Shown here: positions 51,703 through 62,135 of the stretch, piece after piece | Position numbering within the stretch: the stretch's first letter is position 1 | Layout: each line of letters starts with the position of its first letter | Assembly (NCBI GenBank): GCA_944392545.1 | Contig: CALXWW010000001.1 | Span: 89,210-153,209 of the forward strand | DNA: 64,000 nt | Origin: an uncultured Clostridia bacterium | GTDB lineage: Bacteria > Bacillota > Clostridia > TANB77 > CAG-508 | Direction: 5' to 3' | Made by a program: the position numbers and the translations under genes | Notes under the pieces: generated by a model | What the model saw: the letters and a program-made list of their open reading frames with translations, nothing else | What the model was told of the DNA's origin: nothing | Databases searched by the model: none

Positions 51703-52779
51703 TTACTCTTCTTCATCACCTTTTAATTTTTCTGCTCTATCCGCTGCAATTAAATTGTCTATCATTTCATCCAAATTACCATTTAAAAAGTCGTCCATTT
51801 GATATATTGAAAGTCCTATTCTATGATCTGTAATACGCCCTTGCGGATAATTATATGTTCTAATCTTCTCACTTCTGTCTCCACTGCCGACTTGTGATTT
51901 TCTAGCGTTTCTAACTTCACTATCTTGTTTTTGTTTTTCTATATCATATAGTTTCGTTTTTAACATTCTCATCGCATTATCTTTATTTTGAAATTGTGAA
52001 CGTTCTGTTTGACATTCTACAACGATTCCTGTTGGTTCATGTATAAGTCTTACAGCAGAAGAAGTTTTATTTATGTGCTGTCCTCCAGCACCAGATGATC
52101 TAAATACTTCCATCTTTATGTCAGCTGGATTCAATTCTATTTCAACATCCTCTACAACAGGAAGCACAGCAACTGTCGCTGTAGAAGTGTGAATTCTACC
52201 ACTTGCTTCTGTATCAGGAACTCTTTGTACTCTATGCACGCCACTTTCAAATTTCAACCTACTATATGCACCTTTTCCTGTAATCATGAAAGATATTTCC
52301 TTATACCCTCCAAGCCCGGTTTCATTTTCGTTTAATATTTCCATTTTCCAATGTTTTCTTTCTGCATACATTGAGTACATCCTAAATAGTGTTCCTGCAA
52401 ATAAAGCTGCTTCTTCTCCACCTGCACCCGCTCTTATTTCACATATTATATTTTTATCATCATCTTTATCTTTTGGAATTAAAAGTATTTTTATTTCTTC
52501 TTCTATCTCTGGCAATTTTTCTTTTGCTTCCATCATTTCCATCTCTGCCAAATCTTTTAATTCTTTTTCTGTAGAAGAATCCTCTAGCATTTCTTTTGCT
52601 TCATTATATTGCTTTTCAACCTTTTTATATTCTCTATATTTTTCTATTATTGGCTCTAATTCAGCGTGTTCCTTCATGAATTCTCTCCATTCATTTTGGT
52701 TTGCTATTACATTAGGGTCACTAATTTTTTGTGTTAATTCTTCAAATTTTTTTTCTACTGCTTCTAATTTTTGAAACAT
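51703..52779 (-). CDS. prfA: Peptide chain release factor 1
   Basis: RF1 ends translation at UAA and UAG. The 358-residue product has the GGQ motif ([18 protein letters not shown]), the upstream recognition region ([20 protein letters not shown]; the PxT-type tripeptide separates it from RF2) and the RF1 C-terminus [19 protein letters not shown]. Length is standard. It is transcribed alone, with its own terminator, directly upstream of the interrupted ZIP gene. Confidence 0.97.
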   Translation of the reverse strand: MFQKLEAVEKKFEELTQKISDPNVIANQNEWREFMKEHAELEPIIEKYREYKKVEKQYNEAKEMLEDSSTEKELKDLAEMEMMEAKEKLPEIEEEIKILLIPKDKDDDKNIICEIRAGAGGEEAALFAGTLFRMYSMYAERKHWKMEILNENETGLGGYKEISFMITGKGAYSRLKFESGVHRVQRVPDTEASGRIHTSTATVAVLPVVEDVEIELNPADIKMEVFRSSGAGGQHINKTSSAVRLIHEPTGIVVECQTERSQFQNKDNAMRMLKTKLYDIEKQKQDSEVRNARKSQVGSGDRSEKIRTYNYPQGRITDHRIGLSIYQMDDFLNGNLDEMIDNLIAADRAEKLKGDEEE

Positions 52780-52831
52780 AAAAAAACCTCCATATATGTT
52801 TTAGTAATTCCGTTATTAAAATTATTAATTA

Positions 52832-52861
52832 AAAACCTCTTAATTGAATTTGAGAGGTTTT
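52832..52861 (-). terminator. Terminator after the YhaN-like gene
   Basis: Arms AAAACCTCT and AGAGGTTTT with a 12-base loop, about 30 bases past the stop. Confidence 0.7.
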
Positions 52862-52892
52862 AATCTGCTTATATATTATACATTATTTTTAT

Positions 52893-54884
52893 TTAAATTT
52901 CAACTAAATTATATTCTATATCTAATTTGTTTAATATTTCTTGTTCTCTTCTAGTGCAAGTAAAAATTATTACTTGATGATCTTTCATATTATTATATAA
53001 AAATTTAATAATATTTTCTAATCTATTATCATCATAATATGCAAAAGCTTCATCTAGTATAATAGGCATCTTTTCGTTTGATAAATCATCTATCATAGAT
53101 AATCTTAACGAAAGATATAGCTGGTCTATTGTACCAGTACTTAATAATTCTGCTGAAATATATTCACCATATTCATTTTCTACTATTAATCCGTTTTCTT
53201 CATTTATTCCAACTTTTGTATATTTTTCTTCTGATATTTTTGCAATATTATTAGATAAATTTTCTGTAAATTTAGGTGTAACATTATTTTTCATATTTAT
53301 ATATGCTTTATTTAACAATTCTTTTGCTAAGTTAATTACATTGTTTCTTTTTTCCAAATCTAATAATTCTTCTTGTAAAGCATTATATTCCTCTTGTAAA
53401 TTAATCATTTCTTCTAGTTTAGAATTAATGTTTTCTTCTTTTATTTTTATACTTTGTAATTCTAATTTATTTTTATTTAATTTTTCCTGAATGTTATTAA
53501 TTAAATTTACAATATTGTTATCCTCAATGTAATTCTCTATTTTTTCTAAATATTCATTTACATTCAATTTATATTTAAATTCTTCTTTAAGTTTTGATAA
53601 TTCTATTTCTATATTATTATCTATTTCTATTTGTTCTTTTTCTATTTCTATTTCTTCTTTATTTAATTCTTCTTGTAAAAGCTCTATTTGTTTATTTATT
53701 AAATTAATTTCATTGTTTATTTTCTCATTTTCTTTATTAATTATTTCATTTTCTAAATTAATTTTATTTTTAACTTTTTTATTATTTATTTTTTCTAAAA
53801 TAAAAATTATAATTAAATAAGTTGGAATTAAAAAATATTTTAAAATATCAAATAAATTATTTTTTATTATTTTTTTATTTATTATGAAAAATATAATATT
53901 TAATATTAATAAAATAATAAAAAATATAATATATTTTTTTGTTTTTTTATTTAATTTATTTTTATTTTTTTCAAAATTAATTTTCTTATTATTATTTTTT
54001 AATTTATTTTCATTTATTCTATTTATCAAATTATTTTTTTGTATATTTAATTCATTAATTTTTTTATTTTTTTCATTTTTATAATTATTTTTTATATTTA
54101 TTTTATTTTCTTCGTTCTGTTTACGTAATAATATTATGTTTATTTCCTTTAATAGTCTCAACTCATTTTCTGTTTGCTCTATCTTTTTTAAATATGTCTC
54201 CTTATTTTCCTCTATACTATGTTTGTCATTTTGATATCCTCTTAACTCCTTTAAGACAAACTCTATCTTTTTCATCTTCTCTTTAATTATGTTAATTGGT
54301 CTGTCTTGGGTTCTATCAGACCCCACCTCTTCTATTTGTATTTTATTTAATTTATCAATTACCTTTTTGTATGATACATTATCATCTCCACTTCCCGCAA
54401 GGTTTGCAAGCTTTTGTATCAAAACACCTTGTTCTTGTTTTCCTAGTTTCACTTCCTCTTGCATAGATACTACTGTTGACAAAAACATATCTTCATCTAC
54501 GCTAGTTTGATCAAAAAAGAACTGTAGTCCATCCTTTTTGACAACATTGAAGTCTTTAGATACTTCCTCAAAATAACTGTTAAATATCTTTGGATTTTTC
54601 TTGTTAAAGTCTCTAAAAACCTCAAATTCTTCTCCATTATCTAATTGATATTTTAGCTTTCCAGAATAATCGGTTTTGCCCCATGGTTTATATTTTTCAT
54701 AATCTGAAATATTTTTTCCATTTTTATTTTTAGAAATTCCATAAAAAATATTTTTTATATAATTTAATAATGTAGATTTTCCACTTTCATTTTTTCCATA
54801 AATAATATTTATATTATTTTTTAAATTAATTTCTTTATTTTCTAAATTGCCATAATTATTTATTTTAATATTTTTAATTTTCAA
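52893..54884 (-). CDS. YhaN/SbcC-like ATPase with internal membrane helices
   Basis: A 663-residue SMC-type protein: Walker A in NIIYGKNESGKSTLLNYIKN, long coiled coils, an ABC-like signature (SAELLSTGTIDQLYLSLRLS) and Walker B in PIILDEAFAYYDDNRLENI. The hairpin region at about residues 315-365 contains two very hydrophobic stretches (YIIFFIILLILNIIFFI and FLIPTYLIIIFILE), so the protein may be anchored at the membrane in its middle, as described for some YhaN-type proteins. DNA there is extremely AT-rich. Its partner nuclease gene lies 129 bases upstream. It probably acts in double-strand break or hairpin processing. Confidence 0.85.
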   Translation of the reverse strand: MKIKNIKINNYGNLENKEINLKNNINIIYGKNESGKSTLLNYIKNIFYGISKNKNGKNISDYEKYKPWGKTDYSGKLKYQLDNGEEFEVFRDFNKKNPKIFNSYFEEVSKDFNVVKKDGLQFFFDQTSVDEDMFLSTVVSMQEEVKLGKQEQGVLIQKLANLAGSGDDNVSYKKVIDKLNKIQIEEVGSDRTQDRPINIIKEKMKKIEFVLKELRGYQNDKHSIEENKETYLKKIEQTENELRLLKEINIILLRKQNEENKINIKNNYKNEKNKKINELNIQKNNLINRINENKLKNNNKKINFEKNKNKLNKKTKKYIIFFIILLILNIIFFIINKKIIKNNLFDILKYFLIPTYLIIIFILEKINNKKVKNKINLENEIINKENEKINNEINLINKQIELLQEELNKEEIEIEKEQIEIDNNIEIELSKLKEEFKYKLNVNEYLEKIENYIEDNNIVNLINNIQEKLNKNKLELQSIKIKEENINSKLEEMINLQEEYNALQEELLDLEKRNNVINLAKELLNKAYINMKNNVTPKFTENLSNNIAKISEEKYTKVGINEENGLIVENEYGEYISAELLSTGTIDQLYLSLRLSMIDDLSNEKMPIILDEAFAYYDDNRLENIIKFLYNNMKDHQVIIFTCTRREQEILNKLDIEYNLVEI

Positions 54885-55013
54885 AATATTTTCTCCTTTT
54901 TTATTAATTTATTTTTATTATTTATTTTATAAAATAGATATTACAATTAAATAAATAGACTTTAAAATATTAAACAAATCAATAAATTTTTTTACTATTT
55001 TATTAAATATTAT

Positions 55014-56096
55014 TTATTTTTTGTCAATAACATTTAATCCTAATTCTAACGCTTCTTGTAATAATTCTTTATTATAATTTTTGCTATTTAATTCTTTTAA
55101 TATTTCTTTTACAAATAAACCCTTTAAATTATTCTTTTTTGAAAGTTTTTCTAAATCTATTTTTAATTTTGTATTATTTTTTATTTTAATAATATTCTCT
55201 TTTAAAATAAATTTAAATAAATTATATATATTTATTTCAAAATTTTTATTTCCTATTAATATTATTTTATAAAATATATTTTGTTCTAATTTTAAATTAT
55301 TTATTTTTTCTATTAATTCTTCTTCTGAATTAATATCACTTATATCTAATTCTATTTCTTTAAATTCTTTATTATCTATTGCTATAAATTCTAATTTTAT
55401 ATCCTCTTTATTAATTTCTCCTACTATCATTCCATGTTTGCCTAATTCATCAAATCCTAAAGAAATAGTTGAACCAGGATACACTATTCTTTGATTTTCT
55501 TCTGTATTATAGTCTAATTTATGTATATGTCCTAATGCAACATAGTCAAACCCTAATTCATTTAATTTATTTTTATTTATCGGGTTATATTCCATATTTT
55601 CAATGGTACCACCATTTATTGTGCCATGTGTAATTAATATATTTATTTTTTCCTTATTTTGTAATTTTATTTCATCAATTATAGAATTTTTACAATAAAA
55701 ATCATTAAATCCGAACCCATATATATCGCAATCTTCTTCTTCAACAATCTCTAATTTTCCACTAAATATATGTACGTTATTATTCCAAGTAAAAGTTTTG
55801 TACATAGAATTATTTATATATGGGTCATGATTTCCCGGAGAAATAAATACCTTTGTATTTGATATTTCTTTAAACAGATTATTTATATATTCTATTGTTG
55901 TTTTTCTTATATATTCGTGTTCATATAAGTCTCCTGATATAAATAAATAATCTATATTATTTTCTTTTATATAATTTATTATTTTTATTAATACTTCTCT
56001 TTGCTCAAGTCTTCGTTTTTCTCCTAATTTATTTCTACTATTTAATACACTAAAAGGTGTATCAAAATGCATATCTGCTATATGTACAAATTTCAA
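55014..56096 (-). CDS. YhaO/SbcD-like metallophosphoesterase nuclease
   Basis: 360 residues. Calcineurin-like motifs in order: HIADMHFDTPFS, DYLFISGDLYEHEY, KVFISPGNHDPY, INILITHGTI and YVALGHIHKLD. The C-terminal 150 residues (LEFIAIDNKEFKEIELDISD) form the capping domain. It is the nuclease partner of the ATPase downstream (Mre11/Rad50-type pair). Standard start after AGGAAAGAT. No sign of damage. Confidence 0.88.
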   Translation of the reverse strand: MKFVHIADMHFDTPFSVLNSRNKLGEKRRLEQREVLIKIINYIKENNIDYLFISGDLYEHEYIRKTTIEYINNLFKEISNTKVFISPGNHDPYINNSMYKTFTWNNNVHIFSGKLEIVEEEDCDIYGFGFNDFYCKNSIIDEIKLQNKEKINILITHGTINGGTIENMEYNPINKNKLNELGFDYVALGHIHKLDYNTEENQRIVYPGSTISLGFDELGKHGMIVGEINKEDIKLEFIAIDNKEFKEIELDISDINSEEELIEKINNLKLEQNIFYKIILIGNKNFEINIYNLFKFILKENIIKIKNNTKLKIDLEKLSKKNNLKGLFVKEILKELNSKNYNKELLQEALELGLNVIDKK

Positions 56097-56256
56097 AATC
56101 TATCTTTCCTTTCGTTCTATGTTTATTTACCAATTTTATAATACCATCTAATTTTAGTCAAGGTCTTTCTAAACATTTGTTTTGATTTTGCATAAAAAAA
56201 TTAAAATTATAGATTATGATATAAATGTCTAATTTTTATATTTTCTATAATCATAT

Positions 56257-56291
56257 AAAAAATGCTTTAGTAAAAATACTAAAGCATTTTT
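56257..56291 (-). terminator. Terminator after the coupling-protein gene
   Basis: Arms AAAAAATGCTTTAGT and ACTAAAGCATTTTT with a short A-rich loop, two bases past the stop. Confidence 0.85.
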
Positions 56292-56292
56292 A

Positions 56293-58330
56293 TTATTTAT
56301 TATCTTCGTCATCAAATGCGCCGAACAATTCATCAAATTTTGCTTCTAATTCTTTTTGAACATCTATCGACATTATATCCTCTTCGGTCCTTGTAGCTTC
56401 CTCTTTTACCTCTATTGTATCTTCTTCAATATTTTGTGGTAAAACAGGTGCATCTTCTTGATTATTTTCATTATTTTTTATTTCTTTATTTTCTTTTTCA
56501 ATCCTTGAACTTTCTTCTCCTTTATCTTCCTCAAATAAATCATCTAGTGACTCTACTTTTAAGTCCTTTGGCTTGTTTTCTTCACCTTCCACATATGGAT
56601 TATATGGATTGAATTTTCTCCATTTTCCTCTATTTCCTACGTCAAATTCTAAGTGATTCATTGTTACCTCTGAAAGCTTTTTAATCATTGGAGTTTCGAA
56701 ATAATAATATTTTTCATCTTTTATTGGTTTTAACCCTTTTTCATATATAATACATAAGTCATTATCCATTCTTCTTAATTCATCAGGAGTCATTAATGCT
56801 CTTGCTAATGCTTGATCTGAATCACTATATCCTTGTCTATGGAATTGTTTATCTCTATTAACAGATAAACTTTCCCTGGTTATTGTTTTTTCCCCGAGTG
56901 CTTTTGAAAAATACTCTACTGTTTTATATGAGTTACTTCCTAAAAACACGTGCGTATCACAGTTACCCATTATAGTTTCATAAGATTTCTCATAAACTGC
57001 CTCTAATTGGTCTAAGTTTTGAAGTATAACGCTAAATGATATTCCTCTACTTCTAGAAGTTGATATTTTTTTATCAAAATCTGGTATTTGTCCTATATTA
57101 GCGAACTCATCTAATATGAAATATGTAGGAGTTTTTAATCTTCCACCATTTTTATCTGCAAAATCATATAACTGTTGAATCATCTGTGAGAAGAATATTG
57201 TAAGTAAGAAATCATAAGCTTTATGTGTATCTGATGAAATAACATATACTGCTGTTTTTCTTGAACCTATTTCATCAAAATCTATTGTATCTGTTGATGT
57301 GACTTCCGCTATTTCTTTAGAGTCAAATTTACCAAGTTTAGATTGTAATGAACTCAATATTGAGCCATAAGTTTTTTCTGGTGCTATCTCTATAGATTTG
57401 TAGTTCATTCTAGCCGGATGATCATAAGGAAGTTGATTCATTAAGTCTGTAAGTAAATTACTGCCCCCGCTAGTGTTTGCTGCCCTTACAAGTTCTGAGC
57501 AACTTGCTAGGTTTTGCTCTTCCTCTGGCCTTGTTGCCATCAAGTAATATATAAGAGCTTTTAATAGCATCTCCGCCATATCGTCCCAGTATGGATCACT
57601 TCCTGATCCTTCTGTTTTTTGTCCTTTTACTATTGTATTTGCTATAACGTCAACGTCTATTTCACTTCTAATATGTAATAAAGGATTATATCCATCACTA
57701 TTTGCTGGATTTACTAAGTTTAATACTTTTATTTCGTATCCATTCTTTCTTAAGTATCCTGCTGTTTTGTCATATAATTCTCCTTTTGGATCTGTAAATA
57801 CATAAGAACCTAACATTTGATATGCATTTGGTATTGAATATGATGCAGATTTACCAGATCCTGATCCGTCCAACTACCAATACATTAACATTTCCTCTTT
57901 TATCTACTGGAAGAAAATTATGTTTTGAAAGTATTATACCTTTATTTTTACTTAATATTCTATATTGTTCTCCACCTTCACTCCAATCACTAGAACCGTG
58001 TTCTATATCTGTATATTCATGTTTTGGTCTAGATTTAAATAACCCAATAAAAACAAGTATTAAATAAAAAATTGTAAAATATAAAAGCGTTTTACCAAAA
58101 TATCCTAAATATTCAGAATCTAATACTCTCGTAATTGAAGTAAAACTAACTAATTCTGTAAATACCTTTTCTAAAAATACATTAAAATCAAAAGTTCCTT
58201 GTCTTGAAGCTAATCCTATAGAATACCCCACAGGCGCAACAAGTACTATGGTAAAAAATATCCATAGTACTGCCACTATTATTATACTTTTTTTATTATC
58301 TTTCAATGTTTTACTAACTTTGTAGTTCAT
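56293..58330 (-). pseudogene. VirD4/TraG-type coupling ATPase with a frameshift in Walker A
   Basis: Two overlapping frames are one gene of about 679 codons. The N-terminal part (58330-57851) has two membrane helices and reads to NVNVLVVG. An extra base (plus-strand G at 57868, minus-strand C) then breaks the P-loop; without it the sequence is VVGGSGSGKSASYSIPNA. The second part continues with MLGSYVFTDPKGELYDKTAG, Walker B in TYFILDEFANIGQIPDFDKK, and an acidic tail. The family couples DNA or protein substrates to type IV secretion channels. No other conjugation gene is near. One base in a key motif may be a real mutation or a sequence error. Confidence 0.85.
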
Positions 58331-58357
58331 ATCCTCTTTTCACCTTCGCTTTAGTTT

Positions 58358-58645
58358 TTATTTTTCCATATCTTTATCTTCTAATGCTTTTTTTACTACT
58401 TTATTGTCTCCAGATAAAACTTTTCCATCTGATGTGGCTCTTCCTACAACTCTGCCCTTATTTTTTAAAACAAGATTGTCCTGAACACTTATTACTGCCT
58501 TCTCACCTTCAATAACTTCTATTCTTGATGGCCCTCTTCCTGCAGCTTTTGGTGGCATTTTTAAACTCTTGTCTGTAGTTGATGGTATAGTTTGTCCTCC
58601 ACAGATATGTTTATAATCTTTTGAACGTACATTAGTACTACTCAT
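58358..58645 (-). CDS. Hypothetical protein upstream of the coupling ATPase
   Basis: 95 residues, basic, no membrane segment. KMPPKAAGRGPSRIEVIEGE followed by KAVISVQDNLVLKNKGRVVG suggests one small beta-rich domain after a disordered head. It lies 27 bases before the coupling-protein gene and 14 bases after the gene at 58660, so the three form an operon. Not a recognised family; a substrate or adaptor role for the ATPase is only inference. Confidence 0.6.
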   Translation of the reverse strand: MSSTNVRSKDYKHICGGQTIPSTTDKSLKMPPKAAGRGPSRIEVIEGEKAVISVQDNLVLKNKGRVVGRATSDGKVLSGDNKVVKKALEDKDMEK

Positions 58646-58659
58646 GTTCTTTCCCCTTT

Positions 58660-59184
58660 CTAAATGTCTTTCTTTTCATCTCTTATTTCAAATGAAAAGT
58701 ATGACTTATATGGCTTTAACTTGCATTTTCCTTTAACTTCATTAGTTTCCTTATCAAAGTATAATACTGGTTTGATTTCTTCAGTTGTTTCTGGGTCTAT
58801 AATTGTTATTGGTCTTTTTAAATTTGGTGTATATTTAAACTCTTTATATTCTGTTGCTTCTTCTGAATAAAGAGTATCAAACTTTATTAAACTTGGTTTT
58901 TTAGAAATAGTTACCTTGTTATTTTCTAATATTCCCATATTCACAACTACTCTATCCTTACCAAAAGATAGTATAACTAAATCTTCTTCTTCTTTTGGTT
59001 CGTCAACAAAAAAAGTTTTCTTTTTTACATCTCCTCTTAATTCCTCTGAATAGTCTAGTCTTTCTATTGTATATTTAGGTGATTCTTTTAAAAATTCTTT
59101 TTCTGTCTCATTTATCTTATATATTACTGTGTTTACTCCTTGTGGATCCGTTATACTAAAGTGTTTACCTTGTACAATTTCCAT
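58660..59184 (-). CDS. Hypothetical protein, first gene of the coupling-ATPase operon
   Basis: About 174 residues from ATG 59184, preceded by GAGGGAAAAGGAT; an upstream ATG at 59220 has no ribosome site. The product is charged and beta-rich (KHFSITDPQGVNTVIYKINE, EDLVILSFGKDRVVVNMGIL, RPITIIDPETTEEIKPVLYF), with no signal or membrane helix. Not recognised. It is expressed from a strong promoter at 59254-59282 together with the 95-residue protein and the coupling ATPase. Confidence 0.6.
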   Translation of the reverse strand: MEIVQGKHFSITDPQGVNTVIYKINETEKEFLKESPKYTIERLDYSEELRGDVKKKTFFVDEPKEEEDLVILSFGKDRVVVNMGILENNKVTISKKPSLIKFDTLYSEEATEYKEFKYTPNLKRPITIIDPETTEEIKPVLYFDKETNEVKGKCKLKPYKSYFSFEIRDEKKDI

Positions 59185-59253
59185 ATCCTTTTCCCTCTTT
59201 CTATGAATCTTCGTTGCCATAGCTTGTCTTTTGTTAGAATCACTACACTATTA

Positions 59254-59282
59254 ATTATATAGTAATTTGCTGTTTTAGTCAA
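59254..59282 (-). promoter_or_regulatory. Promoter of the coupling-ATPase operon
   Basis: TTGACT (59282-59277), 17-base spacer, TATAAT (59259-59254) on the minus strand, about 70 bases upstream of ATG 59184. Confidence 0.75.
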
Positions 59283-59342
59283 TATTTTCCATAAAATTTA
59301 TGTCAACTTTTTATAGCAAGCTATCAACTACTATTACATATT

Positions 59343-60248
59343 TTATTCAAAATTATTTCTTGGATTAAATTTTGATATCTCATTTAATTTTTCATATATC
59401 CCAATTTCCTCTTTTGTTGGAGTCTTAGGCACCATAATCTTTACGTCTGCTATAAGTTCTCCTCTTCCACCTTTTCCATCTTTATATCCTTTTCCCGGAA
59501 TTTTTACTTTTTCTCCACTTTCAATTCCCTGTGGAATATGTAAAAATATGGTTTCGCCTATAGCCTCTATAGATACTTTCGTTCCAAGCACTGCTTCCCA
59601 TGGTGCTATCTTTAAATCTGTATATAAGTCTACCCCTCTTAATACAAATTTTTTGTTGTCTTTTATATTTATTCTAATTAATAGATCTCCGCTTTTTCCT
59701 CCGTTTTCACCTTTTTTTCCTTGACCTATTAATCTAATTTTTTCTCCATTTCTTATACCTGCTGGAATTTTTATTGTAAAACTCTTCATTTTTCCGTTTT
59801 GAGTTCTTAGGGAGATCTTCTTTTCCTCGCCATAATATGCTTCTTCTATTGATACTTCAATTTCTGTTTCTACATTTTCTCCTTTAACAGGTGCATTTTC
59901 CTTATTCTTTTTATTTTCACTTTTTTCTTTCCTATCAGTTTGTTCTCCAAAAAACATATTAAAAAAATTAGTAGATATTGTTCCTTCTTCTCTTTTTGTT
60001 CCTTCTACTTTCTTTTTTCTTCCAAAATTTGAATTCCACATTCTATCATATTTTCTTCTTGTTATTGGAACTGATAAAATTTTATATGCTTCATTTATGT
60101 CTTTAAATCTCTCTTCAGAAAAATCACTCTCGGAATTTATATCTGGGTGATATTTCTTAGCTTGCTCTCTATATGCTGTTTTTATTTCTTCTGGCGTAGC
60201 TTTGTTGCTTTCTAAACCAAGTATTTTATAATAGTCTTTTAAAATCAT
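59343..60248 (-). CDS. DnaJ/CbpA-type co-chaperone
   Basis: 301 residues: an N-terminal J domain with the HPD motif (KKYHPDINSESDFSEERFKD), a linker rich in Lys and Glu, and the DnaJ C-terminal substrate-binding domains (VSIEEAYYGEEKKISLRTQN, DLYTDLKIAPWEAVLGTKVS, GKVKIPGKGYKDGKGGRG-like end). The Cys-rich zinc finger of true DnaJ is absent, so it is of the CbpA/type II class. It stimulates Hsp70 ATPase; DnaK is not in this window. It stands alone, upstream of the coupling operon. Confidence 0.88.
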   Translation of the reverse strand: MILKDYYKILGLESNKATPEEIKTAYREQAKKYHPDINSESDFSEERFKDINEAYKILSVPITRRKYDRMWNSNFGRKKKVEGTKREEGTISTNFFNMFFGEQTDRKEKSENKKNKENAPVKGENVETEIEVSIEEAYYGEEKKISLRTQNGKMKSFTIKIPAGIRNGEKIRLIGQGKKGENGGKSGDLLIRINIKDNKKFVLRGVDLYTDLKIAPWEAVLGTKVSIEAIGETIFLHIPQGIESGEKVKIPGKGYKDGKGGRGELIADVKIMVPKTPTKEEIGIYEKLNEISKFNPRNNFE

Positions 60249-60366
60249 AAGTCTCCCCCCTTAAAAGCACTCACATTATATCATACTTTTGCATGAAAAT
60301 AAATATTTTAAAGCATTTTTTATTAAAAGACTTACAACTTTAAATTTATATTAAAATTCAAATAAT

Positions 60367-60984
60367 TTATCTTAAAGTTCTCCTTTCTTTCAACAATTTA
60401 TTTCGTATTAAAATACTATTTGGATGAATTAATTTTTGTTTTTGTATTGTATATTTTATAGAACTATCTATTTCATATAGTAATGCTTCGTCTATATCAT
60501 GATTTGCTAATTCTCTTACTGTCTGTAATTCTTTCATTTTTTCTTCATCTTTATATATTCTTCCTTCTTCTATTTTATCCGCTACATAAATTATTTTTGC
60601 AAACAAATCCATATTTTCATTGCCAACTGTATGAAATTTTATTGCATCTTGCATATCTATAGAAAAATTGTATTTACTTTTACATATATATGCACCTATT
60701 TTAGCATGTAATAATCCAACATTTTCTCTTTCTACATTGTCTATTTCTATATTGTTTTCTTTCACATATTCTAGCATTTGCTCATCAGATAGTTCTTTTC
60801 CTATGTCATGTGCCAAGCCTACTAATTTTGCTTTATTTATATCTATGTTATATATTCTTGCTAATTCTTCTGCTTTTTCCATTACTCCTAGTGAATGTTT
60901 GTATCTTCTTTCCGACAAGGTTTTTCTTAAGTCATTATTTATTTTGTTTAATAATTCATTATTTATATCAATTTTTCTTTCCAT
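60367..60984 (-). CDS. yqeK: YqeK-type HD-domain hydrolase
   Basis: 205 residues with the HD motif set: RYKHSLGVMEKAEELARIYN, LVGLAHDIGKELSDE, LLHAKIGAYICK, AIKFHTVGNENMDLFAKIIY and VADKIEEGRIY. The family hydrolyses Ap4A-type dinucleotides, acting in stress signalling. It usually follows nadD, but here it follows ddl and murF. Close spacing to ddl (27 bases) suggests co-transcription. Confidence 0.85.
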   Translation of the reverse strand: MERKIDINNELLNKINNDLRKTLSERRYKHSLGVMEKAEELARIYNIDINKAKLVGLAHDIGKELSDEQMLEYVKENNIEIDNVERENVGLLHAKIGAYICKSKYNFSIDMQDAIKFHTVGNENMDLFAKIIYVADKIEEGRIYKDEEKMKELQTVRELANHDIDEALLYEIDSSIKYTIQKQKLIHPNSILIRNKLLKERRTLR

Positions 60985-61011
60985 ATTTTATGCATATCTC
61001 CTTATCTTTCT

Positions 61012-62076
61012 TTATTTTTGTAAAGCTAATTCTATTAATTTATCTAAAAGATCTGAATAGCCTACTCCCATCTTTTCCCATAACTTTGGATACATGCTAA
61101 TTTGTGTAAATCCAGGAAGTGTATTTATTTCATTTATTATTACTCTATTTGTATCATTTTCTATAAAGAAGTCTACCCTAGAAAGTCCTGTACAATCTGC
61201 GGCTTTAAAAGCTTTTACTGCCATACTTCTTATTTCTTCCGAAATATTTTCTGGTATCTCTGCTGGCATTACTATTCTTGACTCTGCATTTTTGTATTTT
61301 GCATCAAATGTATAAAAATCTTCTGCTGGAAGTATCTCTCCTACACATGAAGCTTTAGCATCTTTGTTTCCAAGTACTGCACATTCTACTTCTCTACCAT
61401 TTATGTTTTCTTCTATAAGTATTTTTCTATCAAATTCTCCTGCATATTTTATACTATTTATTAATTCTTCTTTGTTATGTGCTTTTTTTATTCCTACTGA
61501 AGAGCCTGAATTTGAAGGTTTTACAAACACTGGATATGAAAGTTTTTCTTCTACAATATTTGCTATTTTTTCTAGAGTGCTATTTTCTTCACTAAAGTTA
61601 TTATCTACATATATATAATTTTCATTTTCTTTTTTTATATATACATATTTAGCTTGATTTATCCCAGCTCTCTCAAATATTATTTTTGCATAAGCTTTAT
61701 CCATACAAATGCTTGAGCTTAACACTTTACACCCTACGTATGGTTTTTTTAATATTTCTAACATTCCCTGTATAGTTCCATCTTCTCCATAAAGTCCATG
61801 TAATACTGGAAAAATGACATCACACTCTTGTAGATATTCTATTGGATTTGAAATTAAAACTTTTTCATCTATTTCTTCTCCTACTTGTAATATATCTATT
61901 TTAGAAACTGTTTTTGAATATTCGTACCATTTTCCATCTTTTCCAATATATATTGGATAAATTTCATATTTCTCTTTATTTAAGTTTTTTATAACGGATG
62001 TACCAGAAGTAATAGAAACATCATGTTCTGTGGACATTCCTCCAAATATCACACCTAATTTTAGCTTGCTCATTTT
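61012..62076 (-). CDS. ddl: D-alanine-D-alanine ligase
   Basis: 354 residues from ATG 62076 (AAAGGATTTGATAAA before it); the ORF is open 15 bases further but without a better site. The ATP-grasp fold shows GVIFGGMSTEHDVSITSG at the N-terminus, PVFVKPSNSGSSVGIKKAHN for nucleotide binding and RVIINEINTLPGFTQISMYP at the metal/substrate end. It joins two D-Ala for the peptidoglycan pentapeptide. It lies directly after murF, whose enzyme uses the product. Confidence 0.96.
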   Translation of the reverse strand, partial: KMSKLKLGVIFGGMSTEHDVSITSGTSVIKNLNKEKYEIYPIYIGKDGKWYEYSKTVSKIDILQVGEEIDEKVLISNPIEYLQECDVIFPVLHGLYGEDGTIQGMLEILKKPYVGCKVLSSSICMDKAYAKIIFERAGINQAKYVYIKKENENYIYVDNNFSEENSTLEKIANIVEEKLSYPVFVKPSNSGSSVGIKKAHNKEELINSIKYAGEFDRKILIEENINGREVECAVLGNKDAKASCVGEILPAEDFYTFDAKYKNAESRIVMPAEIPENISEEIRSMAVKAFKAADCTGLSRVDFFIENDTNRVIINEINTLPGFTQISMYPKLWEKMGVGYSDLLDKLIELALQK

Positions 62077-62135
62077 ATCAAATCCTTTCAAAAACTAATT
62101 AATATAACCAATATTAATACCAGATATATTATAAT

